Shown here one piece after another: positions 9,452 through 18,268 of a stretch of 33,875 nt of DNA. Each line of letters opens with the position of its first letter. Within the stretch, counting starts at the first letter, position 1. Source of the DNA: Candidatus Devosia symbiotica (lineage in GTDB: Bacteria > Pseudomonadota > Alphaproteobacteria > Rhizobiales > Devosiaceae); the NCBI GenBank assembly GCA_025050575.1, contig JALBVE010000016.1, forward strand, positions 1 to 33,875, written 5' to 3'. The notes under the pieces are model-generated. The model ran no database searches. It was not told the origin of the DNA and saw only the letters and a list, made by a program, of their open reading frames with translations. Position numbers and translations under genes: made by a program.

Positions 9452-9771
9452 AAGACATTATGGGTATGATGAAGGCCGCCAGCGAAATGAAAGGCAAGAT
9501 GGAGGCCATGTAGGCCGAGCTTGCTGCGCTAGCGGTTGAAGGCCGTTCCGGCGGTGGCATAGTGAGCGTGTCGCTGACCGGCAAGGGCGACATACGCGGC
9601 GTCAAGATCGACCCGGCGCTGTTCAAGGATGACAATGTCGAGATACTCGAAGATTTGATCGTCGCGGCACATAACGACACCAAGGCTAAGAGCGAAGCGG
9701 CGATGCATGAACGCATGAAAGAGGTGACTGCCGGGATGCCAATTCCGCCAGGCATGAGCCCGCCATTCTGA
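9448..9771 (+). pseudogene. ybaB: YbaB/EbfC nucleoid-associated protein with in-frame amber codon 22
   Basis: YbaB is a small DNA-binding nucleoid protein usually co-transcribed with dnaX and recR. The 107-codon frame starts MKDIMGMMKAASEMKGKMEAM, overlapping dnaX by ATGA, then reads TAG at 9511-9513 where the family has glutamine (AMQAEL). It continues without any frameshift through AELAALAVEGRSGGG and GKGDIRGVKIDPALF to TGA at 9769-9771. A single C-to-T change from CAG explains the lesion. No convincing restart codon with a ribosome site follows. Either the gene is freshly inactivated, or amber is suppressed, or this is a sequence error; everything else in it is conserved. Confidence 0.8.
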
Positions 9772-9829
9772 GTGATGACTCTCAACGCTAACAATCTGCT
9801 AACCAACTCGACCGAGAGCTAACGCATAA

Positions 9830-10426
9830 ATGGCCAATGGCGGATCCGAAATTGAGCAACTGATCCAGCTGTTGGCGCGCCTACCAGGGCTCGGCCCGCG
9901 TTCGGCCCGTCGCGCCGTGCTGCAGTTGATCAAGAAGAAAGAACAGCTGATGATCCCGCTATCGGCAGCGCTGGACCGTGCTGTTGTCGCGGTGCGCAGC
10001 TGCGAAGTATGCGGCAATGTCGACACCATCAGCCCCTGTATGATCTGCTCTGACCCGCGGCGCGGCGAAAGCGGCATGCTACTCGTGGTGGAAGACGTGG
10101 CCGATCTGTGGGCGCTAGAGCGCGCTGGGGTCGGCGCGGTGCGCTATCATGTGCTGGGCGGGGTGCTCTCGCCACTCGATGGCGTGGGCCCTGATGATAT
10201 CACCATCAACGAGTTGATCGTGCGGGCTACCGAGTTCAGCGAAATCGTATTGGCGGTCAATGCGACGGTGGAAGGGCAGACCACTGCCCACTACATTACT
10301 GACCGGCTCAGCAGCACCGATATCAAGGTCACCCGCCTTGCGCACGGTGTCCCCGTCGGTGGCGAATTGGACTATCTCGACGAGGGTACGCTAAGCCAAG
10401 CGCTCAAGGCCCGTACCCTGATCTAG
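9830..10426 (+). CDS. recR: Recombination mediator RecR
   Basis: A 198-residue protein that with RecO/RecF loads RecA at gapped DNA. Visible parts are the N-terminal helix-hairpin-helix region with [13 protein letters not shown] (18-30), the zinc finger with cysteines 58, 61, 70 and 73 (CEVCG then CMICSD), and the Toprim domain beginning [14 protein letters not shown] (84-97), followed by the C-terminal Walker-B-like region [17 protein letters not shown]. Length is normal. It follows ybaB by 58 bases in the same operon, and its TAG stop lies 3 bases from the convergent stop of rmuC. Start at 9830, with GAGAG upstream. Confidence 0.97.
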   Translation: MANGGSEIEQLIQLLARLPGLGPRSARRAVLQLIKKKEQLMIPLSAALDRAVVAVRSCEVCGNVDTISPCMICSDPRRGESGMLLVVEDVADLWALERAGVGAVRYHVLGGVLSPLDGVGPDDITINELIVRATEFSEIVLAVNATVEGQTTAHYITDRLSSTDIKVTRLAHGVPVGGELDYLDEGTLSQALKARTLI

Positions 10427-10429
10427 CGC

Positions 10430-11845
10430 TCAGGCGAGATCGCCGGGGTCATCGACCACCAGCCGCAGCGTTGGCTCGGAATTGCCGTCCTTGCCATCGC
10501 TATTGTCCCAGCTCGGCGGAATGATCTGGCTGGATTTAGCGCCCAGTTCGCGCAACATCTCTATCTGCCGCACCACATTGCCCTTCCCCGAAGACAGCTG
10601 CCCCCGGGCGGCATCAAAGCTGGAGCGCGCCTTGTCGAGATGGCCATCGAGCTTGTCCATGGACCCCAGAAAGCCGACGACCTTATCGTAGAGCGCGCCA
10701 GCGCGGCTGGCTATTTCCTCGGCATTGCGGTGGCGCTTTTCGATGTCCCAGACATTGCGCACGGTGCGCAGCACGGTCATCAGCGTTGTGGGCGTGGTCA
10801 GCATGACGCCCTGGCTCATGCCATATTCGACTAGCTTGGCATCTGCCTGGATGGCAGTCGCCAGCGCCGATTCAATCGGCACGAACATCATCACATAGTC
10901 CAGACTGCTGCGAGCATGGCGCTGATAGGTCTTGTCGCCCAACGTCTTGATGTGACTGCGTATCGAGAGGATATGGGCCTGCAAATACTGGCCCTTAGCT
11001 TCATCCTCGCAGTTCACATATGCCTCAAAGGCCTTAAGCGAGACCTTGGAGTCGATGACTAGTCGGTCATTATTGGGCATCAGCACTTCGACATCGGTGC
11101 GGACGCGCGTGCCATCTTCGGCGGTGTGGCTGGTCTGGGTGATGAACTCCTCGCCTTCGCGCAGGCCGGACCGTTCCAGAATGGTGTAAAGGATCATTTC
11201 TCCCCACGAGCCCTGCGTCTGGGAATTGCCCTTGAGGGCGCGGGTCAGATTATTGGCCTCGGTGGTGATCTGCACATTGCTTTCGAGCAAGGCACGAATC
11301 TGTTCACCCATGGTAGCGCGATCCTTGATCAAACCTGTCTGGAACTCGCCGATCTTCTCCTGCAGCGGCTTGAGCAGCGCGTCGACCTGTTCGCGGTTCT
11401 GTTTGGAGAATGTTTCGCTGTGGGATTTGAGCACATCGCCAGCGATGGATTTGAACTCGTCGGTCATATGCTGGCGCGCTTCGAGGAAGCGCTTGAGATT
11501 TTCTTCGGACTGTTTGGCCTGCTCGGCCATACTGGCGCGCAGACCCGCATTATCTGCCCTTAGAGAAGCCGACTTCTCGCGTTCGATATCGAGCAATTCC
11601 TCACCACGCTCGCGTTCCTGAGCCAATTGGTGATCGAGTTCGTGAATGCGGCTATCACGTTCGCCGATCTGGGCCAGGAAATTGGCCCGCAATTGTTCGG
11701 CTGCCGCTTCGGCCCGGCCTGCGCTGGCACGCATGGCGCCAACCATGGTCTCGCCCAGCAGCAGAACGAGCAAAACTCCGCCCACAATTATGGCCATTGT
11801 GTAGGTAACCGGCCAGTCGCCGAGCATGAAAAGCTGCGTGTCCAT
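10430..11845 (-). CDS. rmuC: DNA recombination protein RmuC
   Basis: A 471-residue membrane-anchored, nuclease-fold protein implicated in limiting DNA rearrangement. It has an N-terminal transmembrane helix (about 14-33), a long coiled coil (about 45-190, rich in E, Q, L and R) and the conserved C-terminal core: GSWGEMILYTILERSGLREG, VLMPNNDRLVIDSKVSLKAF, YVMMFVPIESAL and TPTTLMTVLRTV. Length is typical and no lesions were seen. It is convergent with recR with almost no spacing, so both may share read-through ends. It is divergent from def, with a 138-base gap. Confidence 0.95.
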   Translation of the reverse strand: MDTQLFMLGDWPVTYTMAIIVGGVLLVLLLGETMVGAMRASAGRAEAAAEQLRANFLAQIGERDSRIHELDHQLAQERERGEELLDIEREKSASLRADNAGLRASMAEQAKQSEENLKRFLEARQHMTDEFKSIAGDVLKSHSETFSKQNREQVDALLKPLQEKIGEFQTGLIKDRATMGEQIRALLESNVQITTEANNLTRALKGNSQTQGSWGEMILYTILERSGLREGEEFITQTSHTAEDGTRVRTDVEVLMPNNDRLVIDSKVSLKAFEAYVNCEDEAKGQYLQAHILSIRSHIKTLGDKTYQRHARSSLDYVMMFVPIESALATAIQADAKLVEYGMSQGVMLTTPTTLMTVLRTVRNVWDIEKRHRNAEEIASRAGALYDKVVGFLGSMDKLDGHLDKARSSFDAARGQLSSGKGNVVRQIEMLRELGAKSSQIIPPSWDNSDGKDGNSEPTLRLVVDDPGDLA

Positions 11846-11922
11846 GGCAAGAGTCTAGCCGATTCGGCGCGTTTCCATAATGTTCCGTTGCCGCGCCTCA
11901 GCGGTCGTGGCCACCACAAGAG

Positions 11923-11951
11923 TTGACCTCACGCGCGAAAATACCATATCG
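11923..11951 (+). promoter_or_regulatory. Possible sigma-70 promoter for def
   Basis: TTGACC at 11923-11928 is a good -35 match. The -10 element is weak: ATATCG at 17-base spacing or CATATC at 16. The position, 33 bases before the def ATG and after the divergent rmuC start, fits a promoter for def-fmt-truA. Low certainty because of the poor -10. Confidence 0.3.
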
Positions 11952-11983
11952 AGGGGCACTTCCCTTATTGCCGGACCTTAATC

Positions 11984-12499
11984 ATGGCCATCCGCCCCAT
12001 TCTTGTCATTCCCGATGCGCGCCTGCGGGCCGTTACTGATCCGATCATCGAGGTTGATGACGAGATTAAAGCCTTGGCCGCCGACATGCTGGAGACCATG
12101 TATGACGCTCCCGGCATCGGCCTAGCCGCACCACAAATTGGCGTGATGAAACGCATCGTAGTGATAGATTTGGCGGGCGAAAACGAAACGCCTGAGCCGC
12201 TGGTGATGATCAATCCCGAAATCACCTATTTCGGCGAGCAGATGCAAGTGACCGAAGAAGGGTGCCTGTCGATCCCTGAGCTCTACTACGAGGTCGAGCG
12301 TCCCAATGATGTGATTGTGAAATATACCAATCTCGAGGGCAAGGAAGTGATTAAGGAAGCCGAAGGCAAGCTGGCCGTCTGCATCCAGCACGAGCTCGAT
12401 CACCTCGATGGCTTGCTCTATATCGATTATCTCAGCCGCCTCAAGCGTGACCGGGTCATCAAGAAGTTCGAGAAGGCCGCCAAGCGCGCTGCCGGTTAG
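11984..12499 (+). CDS. def: Peptide deformylase
   Basis: Removes the formyl group from N-terminal methionine of new proteins, in the cytoplasm. It has 171 residues and the three diagnostic motifs: GIGLAAPQIG (44-53), EGCLS with metal-ligand Cys94 (92-96), and HELDH with His136, catalytic Glu137 and His140 (136-140). Start at ATG 11984. It is the first gene of a def-fmt-truA run, so formylation and deformylation enzymes are made together. No lesion. Confidence 0.97.
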   Translation: MAIRPILVIPDARLRAVTDPIIEVDDEIKALAADMLETMYDAPGIGLAAPQIGVMKRIVVIDLAGENETPEPLVMINPEITYFGEQMQVTEEGCLSIPELYYEVERPNDVIVKYTNLEGKEVIKEAEGKLAVCIQHELDHLDGLLYIDYLSRLKRDRVIKKFEKAAKRAAG

Positions 12500-12547
12500 A
12501 TTGTATTTTCTCTCCCCTTGAGGGGAAGGAAGAAGAAGGCAGAGACT

Positions 12548-13465
12548 ATGCGCGTCGTCTTCATGGGAACGCCCGAATTTTCCGTGCCCACTCTCACCGA
12601 GATTGTGTCGAGCGGGCATGAGGTGGTGGTCTATACCCGGGCGCCAAAACCTGCAGGCCGCGGACAGAAAGAGCGCAAGCCACCGGTGCATCTGGCCGCC
12701 GAGAGCTTTGGCATTCCGGTGCTTACGCCGCGTTCGCTCAAGGGCGAAGCTGAACAGATCGCGTTTGCCAGCCATGATGCCGATGTCGCCGTGGTCGTGG
12801 CCTACGGCTTGCTACTGCCCAAACCTATTCTCGACGCGCCGCGATTAGGGTGCCTGAACCTCCATGGCTCGCTATTGCCGCGCTGGCGCGGTGCAGCACC
12901 GATTCAGCGGGCGATCATGGCTGGCGACACCCAGACCGGCGTGCAGGTGATGCAGATGGAAGAAGGGCTCGATACCGGCCCGATCGGGCTGGGCGAGGTG
13001 ATCACCATCACCCCCGACATGACGGCAGGCGAGTTGCACGACGCCATGATGTGGATGGGTGCCGATCTGATGGGACGAGCCTTTGCCGCGCTCGAACGCG
13101 ACAGCCTGCAGTTCACCCCACAATCCGAAGACGGCGCCATCTACGCCAGAAAAATCGAGAAGACAGAAAGCCGTATCGACTGGTCGAAATCAGCGGCAGA
13201 GGTGCACAATCACATCCGTGGGCTCTCGCCCTTCCCCGGCGCGTGGTTCGAAATCGAACTGGGCGGCAATCTGCTACGGGTCAAGGCGCTGCGTTCAACT
13301 CAGGCTGAGGGTAGCGGCGCACCCGGAACACTACTGGGCGATCTGACCATTGCCTGCGGGACAGGCGCGGTGCGGCTGACCCAGGTGCAGCGCGAGGGCA
13401 AGGGAGCCATGGATGGCGCCACCTTCCTGCGCGGCGCCGGAAATCTGCCGCCAGTCATTCGATAA
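12548..13465 (+). CDS. fmt: Methionyl-tRNA formyltransferase
   Basis: Formylates initiator Met-tRNA using 10-formyl-tetrahydrofolate. It has 305 residues from ATG 12548, preceded by an AAGG ribosome site; the open frame reaches 12518 but the family N-terminus [14 protein letters not shown] fixes the start. The catalytic region is clear: [18 protein letters not shown] with Asn104 and His106, the folate-site SLLP (108-111), and Asp142 in EEGLDTGP. The C-terminal tRNA-binding domain is present to the end. It follows def by 48 bases and precedes truA by 2. Confidence 0.97.
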   Translation: MRVVFMGTPEFSVPTLTEIVSSGHEVVVYTRAPKPAGRGQKERKPPVHLAAESFGIPVLTPRSLKGEAEQIAFASHDADVAVVVAYGLLLPKPILDAPRLGCLNLHGSLLPRWRGAAPIQRAIMAGDTQTGVQVMQMEEGLDTGPIGLGEVITITPDMTAGELHDAMMWMGADLMGRAFAALERDSLQFTPQSEDGAIYARKIEKTESRIDWSKSAAEVHNHIRGLSPFPGAWFEIELGGNLLRVKALRSTQAEGSGAPGTLLGDLTIACGTGAVRLTQVQREGKGAMDGATFLRGAGNLPPVIR

Positions 13466-13467
13466 TC

Positions 13468-14205
13468 ATGCTGCGCTACAAGCTTACCATTGAATATGAT
13501 GGCACACCATTCTCAGGCTGGCAGCGTCAAAAGACGCAGCCCAGTGTGCAGCAGGCGCTCGAAGAAGCCATTTGGCGGATGTCGGGAGAGAGCGTGACGC
13601 TGCAGGCAGCGGGCCGCACGGATGCCGGAGTGCATGCGCTGGGTCAGGTGGCCCATGTTGATCTGGGCAAGGTGTGGGATCCGCTGCGCATCCGCGAGGC
13701 CCTGAACTACCACCTGCGGCCCAATTCGGTGGGCATCATCGCCGTGGACGCGGTGGACAATGATTTCGAGGCCCGTTTCTCGGCCACTGCGCGGCACTAC
13801 CAATATCGAATTCTCAACCGGCGGGCGCCCGCCATACTGGAGCGCAACCACGTCTGGCACGTGTCCAAGCCGCTGGATGCCGAGATCATGGATCAGGCAG
13901 CCGCGTTGATGCTGGGATTACATGATTTCACCACCTTCCGCTCCTCAGAGTGTCAAGCAAAGTCGCCAATGCGGACGCTCGATGTGCTCAGTGTGCGACG
14001 TGAAGCTGAGCATATCGTCGTCGACGCCAGCGCTCACAGTTTCCTGCACCACCAGGTCCGCTCGATGGTAGGTTGCCTCAAGCTCGTAGGCGAGGGCAAG
14101 TGGACGCCAGCAGATCTCTGCGCTGCGCTTGACGCAGCGGACCGTAGCCGCTGTCGGGCCATGGCACCCTCGGACGGACTCTATCTAACGCGGGTCGATT
14201 ATTAG
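13468..14205 (+). CDS. truA: tRNA pseudouridine(38-40) synthase
   Basis: Converts uridines 38-40 in the anticodon arm of tRNAs to pseudouridine. It has 245 residues; the catalytic motif AAGRTDAGVHALGQ (47-60) places the active aspartate at 52. Also present are YDGTPFSGWQRQ near the N-terminus and the C-terminal HHQVRSMVG block. The start lies two bases after the fmt stop, so expression is coupled. The stop TAG overlaps the stop of the opposite-strand membrane gene by 4 bases. Confidence 0.97.
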   Translation: MLRYKLTIEYDGTPFSGWQRQKTQPSVQQALEEAIWRMSGESVTLQAAGRTDAGVHALGQVAHVDLGKVWDPLRIREALNYHLRPNSVGIIAVDAVDNDFEARFSATARHYQYRILNRRAPAILERNHVWHVSKPLDAEIMDQAAALMLGLHDFTTFRSSECQAKSPMRTLDVLSVRREAEHIVVDASAHSFLHHQVRSMVGCLKLVGEGKWTPADLCAALDAADRSRCRAMAPSDGLYLTRVDY

Positions 14206-14792
14206 ACTACCGCACCCAAAAAGGGTGGGATCATAAAGGCGGCCGTCAACTGCGCGATGACGAATAGTGCCACATGCCGTGGCCGCAACATGAGGACCAA
14301 GCGGGCAATATTGACCCACACGATCAGCGACGCAACGCCCAGCGCTACGAACGGCACAATACCGCTAGTGAGCTGCATCACCTGGGTGGCAAGGTCCACG
14401 ATGAAAGGCGGTCCGAATACCTCCGTCAGGATCACCGCGATGATGCATTGAGCCGTATTTGCCCAGTTCTGTACCACCACGAAGGGTAGGAAGCTGTCAG
14501 TATGACCGAGCATCCGCAGGACGACATAGGCAACGCCGATCTGGATGGCCACGACCATCGCGCTCAGCATTACGACGCTACTGGCGACACTAGGTCCATC
14601 AGGAATACCTAGCAGGCGCGGGCCGAAGGCCTGCACCGTAAGGCCGATCACTAGTGCGATGAAAGAGCCCACAAGGCCGCGTTGGCTGAAGTCAAAATAG
14701 GTTGGCGCTTTGCGATTGCCGGTGAGCAAGGCAAAGCTACCCTGGGCTGCGGTAATCATTTCTTCGAGAAAGGTCGGAGTCGACTGGGCCAA
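14202..14792 (-). CDS. Multi-pass inner-membrane protein of unknown function
   Basis: A 196-residue hydrophobic protein with about five transmembrane helices (roughly 37-57, 66-90, 100-125, 140-162 and 170-192) after a short polar N-terminus with TYFDFSQRGL. The layout recalls Yip1-domain-like proteins, but I cannot confirm the family. It lies in a run of minus-strand genes with the next membrane protein and dapE (16 bases and a 4-base overlap), so all three are probably one transcript. The frame is intact. Function is unknown. Confidence 0.75.
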   Translation of the reverse strand: MAQSTPTFLEEMITAAQGSFALLTGNRKAPTYFDFSQRGLVGSFIALVIGLTVQAFGPRLLGIPDGPSVASSVVMLSAMVVAIQIGVAYVVLRMLGHTDSFLPFVVVQNWANTAQCIIAVILTEVFGPPFIVDLATQVMQLTSGIVPFVALGVASLIVWVNIARLVLMLRPRHVALFVIAQLTAAFMIPPFLGAVV

Positions 14793-14808
14793 GGCGCATC
14801 TCGATTGG

Positions 14809-15345
14809 TCAGAGGGAGGGTGTGGGGAGCATGTAGATCGCCAGGCGCATCGCTACAAGCATGACGACCGTCAAAACCGCAAACCCGGCAGCCACACCAA
14901 TGTTCCAGGCAAGCGCAATCCGCGCCAAGCGGAACAATAAATAGCTCGCGCCGAGCCAGGCTAGCATAACAATCGGCCCGCCAATCATGGCGAGCAAGCC
15001 CTCAAACAGCAGGAAGGCGCTCATCGCATAGACGCCGGGCACCAGCGCGGGCAGGATGGGCACCTGGCTATTGAGAAAGCGGCGCGTGGTCATCAGCGTT
15101 ACGACTAGGGCGATGACCGGCAGTGCCAGCACGAACAGGGCGATCAGCACGCCGACCCCCTCGGGGGGCATGCTGATGTTCATCGAGGCGGCAGCCATGA
15201 CTAGAAACGCCATGAAGACAAACACTAACAATGCCGCCGCCAGACCCGCAGCACTGATGATGAACTGGCTGTGCCAGCCCGGCAGCCCACGCAGGATCAT
15301 TTGCCAGCCGACGATGGCCCGATTGAGAATCATCCACAGCTTCAT
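14809..15345 (-). CDS. Multi-pass inner-membrane protein of unknown function, downstream of dapE
   Basis: A 178-residue protein with about five hydrophobic helices (near 30-52, 64-84, 96-118, 120-140 and 147-170). The N-terminus MKLWMILNRAIVGWQMILRG is amphipathic and basic. Its start codon overlaps the dapE stop by 4 bases (ATGA on the minus strand), a strong sign of coupled translation. No recognisable motif, and the function is unknown. It is intact, unlike many nearby accessory genes, which suggests that it matters to the cell. Confidence 0.75.
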   Translation of the reverse strand: MKLWMILNRAIVGWQMILRGLPGWHSQFIISAAGLAAALLVFVFMAFLVMAAASMNISMPPEGVGVLIALFVLALPVIALVVTLMTTRRFLNSQVPILPALVPGVYAMSAFLLFEGLLAMIGGPIVMLAWLGASYLLFRLARIALAWNIGVAAGFAVLTVVMLVAMRLAIYMLPTPSL

Positions 15346-16502
15346 GCCGGCACTCCAAAAAAGCGCGTCATGAAGGCGAGATAGATGTATGTGAGCCCGG
15401 TCAGGTCAGTCAGCGCGATATGTTCCTCGGCCTTGTGCATAGAAGAGCCCACCAGGCCGCATTCCACTACCGGGCCGTATTGGGCGATGAAGCGGGCATC
15501 GGAGGTGCCGCCGCCGGTCGACAGATCCGGGCGCCGACCGGTCAATTTGGCAATGGTTGCCGAGAGGATTTCGACGTCGTCGCTGAGCGGCGAAAGGAAG
15601 GATCGAGATGGTATGCCGGCCAGCGCAAAGCTGATGCTGCTGCCTGCCAGATCGACGCTGGCAACGCGGCTGCGGACCCAGTCTGCGAGCGTCTGTGGCG
15701 TCCATAGATCATTGTAGCGGATGTTGAACCGAATGGTGCCGACGGCTGGAATAACGTTGGAAACGGTGTTACCGACATCAATCGAGGTCACCTCAAGATT
15801 GCTAGCCGGAAAATGCGCGGTGCCCTCGTCGATGATGACATCCAGCGCGGTGACTATACGCGCCAGAGACGGCATGGGATTATTGGCCTTGTCGGGATAG
15901 GCTACATGGCCTTGGGTACCAGCGACGGTAATGATGCCCGAGAGCGAACCACGCCGGCCAATTTTGATGCTGTCGCCCAGCGTGGCGGCTGAACTGGGTT
16001 CGCCGACCAGGGCAAAATCGAAACGGTGATGGTTCTCTTCGGCCCATTGCATCAGCTTGTCAGTACCGTTGATGGCGTCGGCCTCCTCGTCATTGGTGAT
16101 GGCCAGCATGATGGTGCCGGCATCGGCGGGAATGGATGCAGCGGCTGCAACAAAGGCAGCGATACCGGACTTCATGTCTGCTGCGCCGCGACCATAGAGC
16201 CGGCCATCGGCCTCGCGCGGCATGAAGGGGTCAGCGATCCAATTATCCGGATCTCCGGGCGGCACGACATCGGTATGACCGGCAAAGAGCAGACGACGAC
16301 CGCCAATGCCGCGTGTGGCAAACAAATTGTCGACCGGATAGGAGCCATCGCCATCAAAGGTCAGGCGAGTAACGGTAAAGCCGATGGATGTCAGAGCGCC
16401 ATCCAGCAGATCGAGCGCACCGGCCTGGGCAGGCGTCACCGAGGGACAGGCGATCAAATGCTTGAGTAGTTGGGCAGGATTGATCGTCACGCGAGCAGTC
16501 AT
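15342..16502 (-). CDS. dapE: Succinyl-diaminopimelate desuccinylase
   Basis: Hydrolyses N-succinyl-L,L-diaminopimelate in the succinylase branch of lysine/meso-diaminopimelate synthesis. It has 386 residues from ATG 16502; a TTG 24 bases upstream is also in frame, but the ATG gives the normal N-terminus MTARVTINPAQLLKHLI. Zinc-site residues are visible: His76 and Asp78 in AGHTDVVPPGD, Asp109 in GAADMKSG, the Glu pair 139-140 in TNDEEADAINGT, the VGEPSS glutamate, and the late histidine in VGSSMHKAEEH. It shares the pathway with dapD at 17075. Confidence 0.96.
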   Translation of the reverse strand: MTARVTINPAQLLKHLIACPSVTPAQAGALDLLDGALTSIGFTVTRLTFDGDGSYPVDNLFATRGIGGRRLLFAGHTDVVPPGDPDNWIADPFMPREADGRLYGRGAADMKSGIAAFVAAAASIPADAGTIMLAITNDEEADAINGTDKLMQWAEENHHRFDFALVGEPSSAATLGDSIKIGRRGSLSGIITVAGTQGHVAYPDKANNPMPSLARIVTALDVIIDEGTAHFPASNLEVTSIDVGNTVSNVIPAVGTIRFNIRYNDLWTPQTLADWVRSRVASVDLAGSSISFALAGIPSRSFLSPLSDDVEILSATIAKLTGRRPDLSTGGGTSDARFIAQYGPVVECGLVGSSMHKAEEHIALTDLTGLTYIYLAFMTRFFGVPA

Positions 16503-16526
16503 CAGTGCATCCAGTCTATAGTTCAA

Positions 16527-16984
16527 TCAGGCCGTGCCGTCGAGCGGATCAGGGCCAAAGCTGTTGGTGCTAGTGGTGCCGCGCAGGGCACCGAGCTGGA
16601 CGAATATGTATAGCCCGTAGACGCCAATCGCCAGAAAGGCCAGCGACATGGGTAATGACGAGGATAGCATGTCGTTGGCATTGGCGCCATTCATGCCGAT
16701 GCCCACAGCCTGCAGAATAGTGAGCAAGCCGGACAGCCCATCATGACTTTGAAATCTCGGGCATCGCTGTCGCGATCATGACGGCGTTTGATGCCGATGG
16801 ACCAGTTGGGCAGAAACAGAACGATATAGGCTGGCAGCTGTGCTCAGGATTAGCTCAGGCCGAGCATACGAAAAAGAATGCTGAGCACGACGCCGACAAT
16901 AATGACAATGAACACGCCAAATCACCAGGTCTTGCGCGAAATGCGTCCCTCAGCACTGATCAGCAACGGCAGAAGATTGTCCAC
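16527..16984 (-). pseudogene. DUF805 membrane protein, decayed
   Basis: A GTG at 16984 follows GAGGG and opens DNLLPLLISAEGRISRKTW, the polar lead-in of DUF805 proteins. The reading continues FGVFIVIIVGVVLSILF, then LPAYIVLFLPNWSIGIKRRHD, and ends in the family tail FGPDPL. Lesions are TGA directly after KTW where DUF805 has a second tryptophan, at least one TAA near 16855, and a frameshift near 16745. Only the last 66 codons remain open. The original was a small inner-membrane protein of unknown role between dapD and dapE. Confidence 0.75.
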
Positions 16985-17074
16985 GTTCTACCCTCAAATT
17001 TAGCATGAAACGCGCCGGACAAGTCGGGCGAGCGTCACGTTAGACGACTCGTGCAGCTTGCGCCAGAACAGCGC

Positions 17075-17917
17075 CTAGTCGCGCAGCAGCTCGTTGATAC
17101 TGGTCTTGGAGCGGGTCTGAGCATCGACGGTCTTGACGATCACAGCGCAATACAGACTCGGGCCCGGCTGGCCATTGGGCAGCGGCTTGCCGGGAAGCGA
17201 GCCGGATACCACGACCGAATAGGGAGGCACCTTTCCAATATGGATTTCGCCGGTGGCACGGTCGACGATCTTGGTGGATGCGCCGATAAAGACGCCCATA
17301 GAGATCACCGCGCCTTCGCCGACGACCACGCCTTCGACCACTTCGGAACGGGCACCGATAAAGCAATTGTCCTCAATGATCACCGAGCCGGCCTGCAATG
17401 GCTCGAGCACGCCGCCAATGCCGACGCCACCCGAGATATGCACATTCTTGCCGATCTGGGCGCAGGAGCCAACGGTCACCCATGTGTCGACCATTGTGCC
17501 CTCGCCGACATAGGCGCCAAGGTTCACAAAACTGGGCATGAGCACGACATTGCGGGCAATATAAGCCGAGTGTCGGACAATGGCGCCGGGCACGGCGCGG
17601 AAGCCGGCCTCGCGGAACGTATTCTCGCTCCAGCCCTCAAACTTGGTCGGCATCTTGTCCCAGAAGGGCGAACCACCAGGCGCGCCTTCGATCAACTTAT
17701 TGTCGTTCAGCCGGAACGAGAGCAGCACGGCCTTCTTCAGCCATTGATTGACCTGCCAGGTACCATCGACCTTCTCGGCGACGCGGACCTTGCCGCTGTC
17801 GAGCAGATTGAGCGCCTCAACCACGACATCGCGCACTGGACCTTTGGTGTCGAAACCGACATTGGCACGGATCTCGAAGGCGTCATCAATGGTCTTGGCG
17901 AGATCGGCATAGGACAT
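17075..17917 (-). CDS. dapD: 2,3,4,5-tetrahydropyridine-2,6-dicarboxylate N-succinyltransferase
   Basis: Transfers succinyl from CoA to tetrahydrodipicolinate in the lysine/diaminopimelate pathway; the product is converted by an aminotransferase and then hydrolysed by DapE. It has 280 residues. The C-terminal two thirds form the left-handed beta helix with hexapeptide repeats ([36 protein letters not shown]). The start at 17917 ([11 protein letters not shown]) is chosen because a good promoter lies at 17946-17973 and GAGG stands 8 bases before this ATG; the longer frame from 17950 would start inside the promoter. The C-terminus NELLRD is intact. Confidence 0.96.
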   Translation of the reverse strand: MSYADLAKTIDDAFEIRANVGFDTKGPVRDVVVEALNLLDSGKVRVAEKVDGTWQVNQWLKKAVLLSFRLNDNKLIEGAPGGSPFWDKMPTKFEGWSENTFREAGFRAVPGAIVRHSAYIARNVVLMPSFVNLGAYVGEGTMVDTWVTVGSCAQIGKNVHISGGVGIGGVLEPLQAGSVIIEDNCFIGARSEVVEGVVVGEGAVISMGVFIGASTKIVDRATGEIHIGKVPPYSVVVSGSLPGKPLPNGQPGPSLYCAVIVKTVDAQTRSKTSINELLRD

Positions 17918-17945
17918 GGTGGATACCTCGGAATATGGCGCATGA

Positions 17946-17973
17946 ACCATAGCGAGACGGTAAGGTGTGTCAA
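17946..17973 (-). promoter_or_regulatory. Sigma-70 promoter of dapD
   Basis: On the minus strand TTGACA (17973-17968), a 16-base spacer, and TATGGT (17951-17946). The -35 is a perfect consensus match. Transcription would begin near 17940, about 20 bases before the dapD ATG. This decides the dapD start. Confidence 0.65.
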
Positions 17974-17984
17974 TTGGCTAGGGA

Positions 17985-18013
17985 TTGACGCAGTAAGGTG
18001 ATAAGCCTAGCAT
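17985..18013 (+). promoter_or_regulatory. Sigma-70-like promoter of the 78-residue protein gene
   Basis: TTGACG (17985-17990), a 17-base spacer, and TAGCAT (18008-18013). It points away from the dapD promoter, with 11 bases between the two -35 boxes, and lies 17 bases before the ATG at 18031. Confidence 0.5.
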
Positions 18014-18030
18014 AAACGCTGGAGCGCGTC

Positions 18031-18267
18031 ATGGCCACGATGTATCTCATGCAAGCCTTTAAACTGAACGGCAAGAAACTGATCGCTGACCCAGTGCAAC
18101 AGGCCAAGTCCGAAGAAAAAGCTATCGCCATGGCGGAGCGCCTAGTGCCAATGCGCGCCGGCGTATTGGTGTTTTCCCAGGAGGTCGATATCGAAACCGA
18201 CGCCTATGACGAACCACGTGTGATCCTGCGCATTGGTAGCCTGCCACCCGGCCTGATGACCGGCTGA
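18031..18267 (+). CDS. Small conserved protein of unknown function
   Basis: A 78-residue soluble protein, MATMYLMQAFKLNGKKLIAD and so on, with no signal peptide or membrane helix. The composition (KSEEKAIAMAERLVPMRAGVLVFSQ) looks like a small alpha/beta fold, and the type is familiar from alphaproteobacterial genomes without an assigned role. It has its own promoter candidate and GGAG before the ATG. Its stop lies one base from the convergent stop of pheA. Intact. Confidence 0.75.
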   Translation: MATMYLMQAFKLNGKKLIADPVQQAKSEEKAIAMAERLVPMRAGVLVFSQEVDIETDAYDEPRVILRIGSLPPGLMTG

Positions 18268-18268
18268 A

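Noticed and set aside
12513..12526. 5-bp hairpin (TCCCC-TTGA-GGGGA) between def and fmt
   Set aside because: Stem short, no T run after it, and the two genes are expected to be co-transcribed. Not reported as a terminator.
12122..12775. Minus-strand open frame of 217 codons
   Set aside because: Antisense to def and the start of fmt, both certain genes.
17051..18001. Long plus-strand open frame of 316 codons
   Set aside because: It is antisense to dapD, which has strong family motifs, a promoter and a ribosome site. The antisense reading has no recognisable domain.
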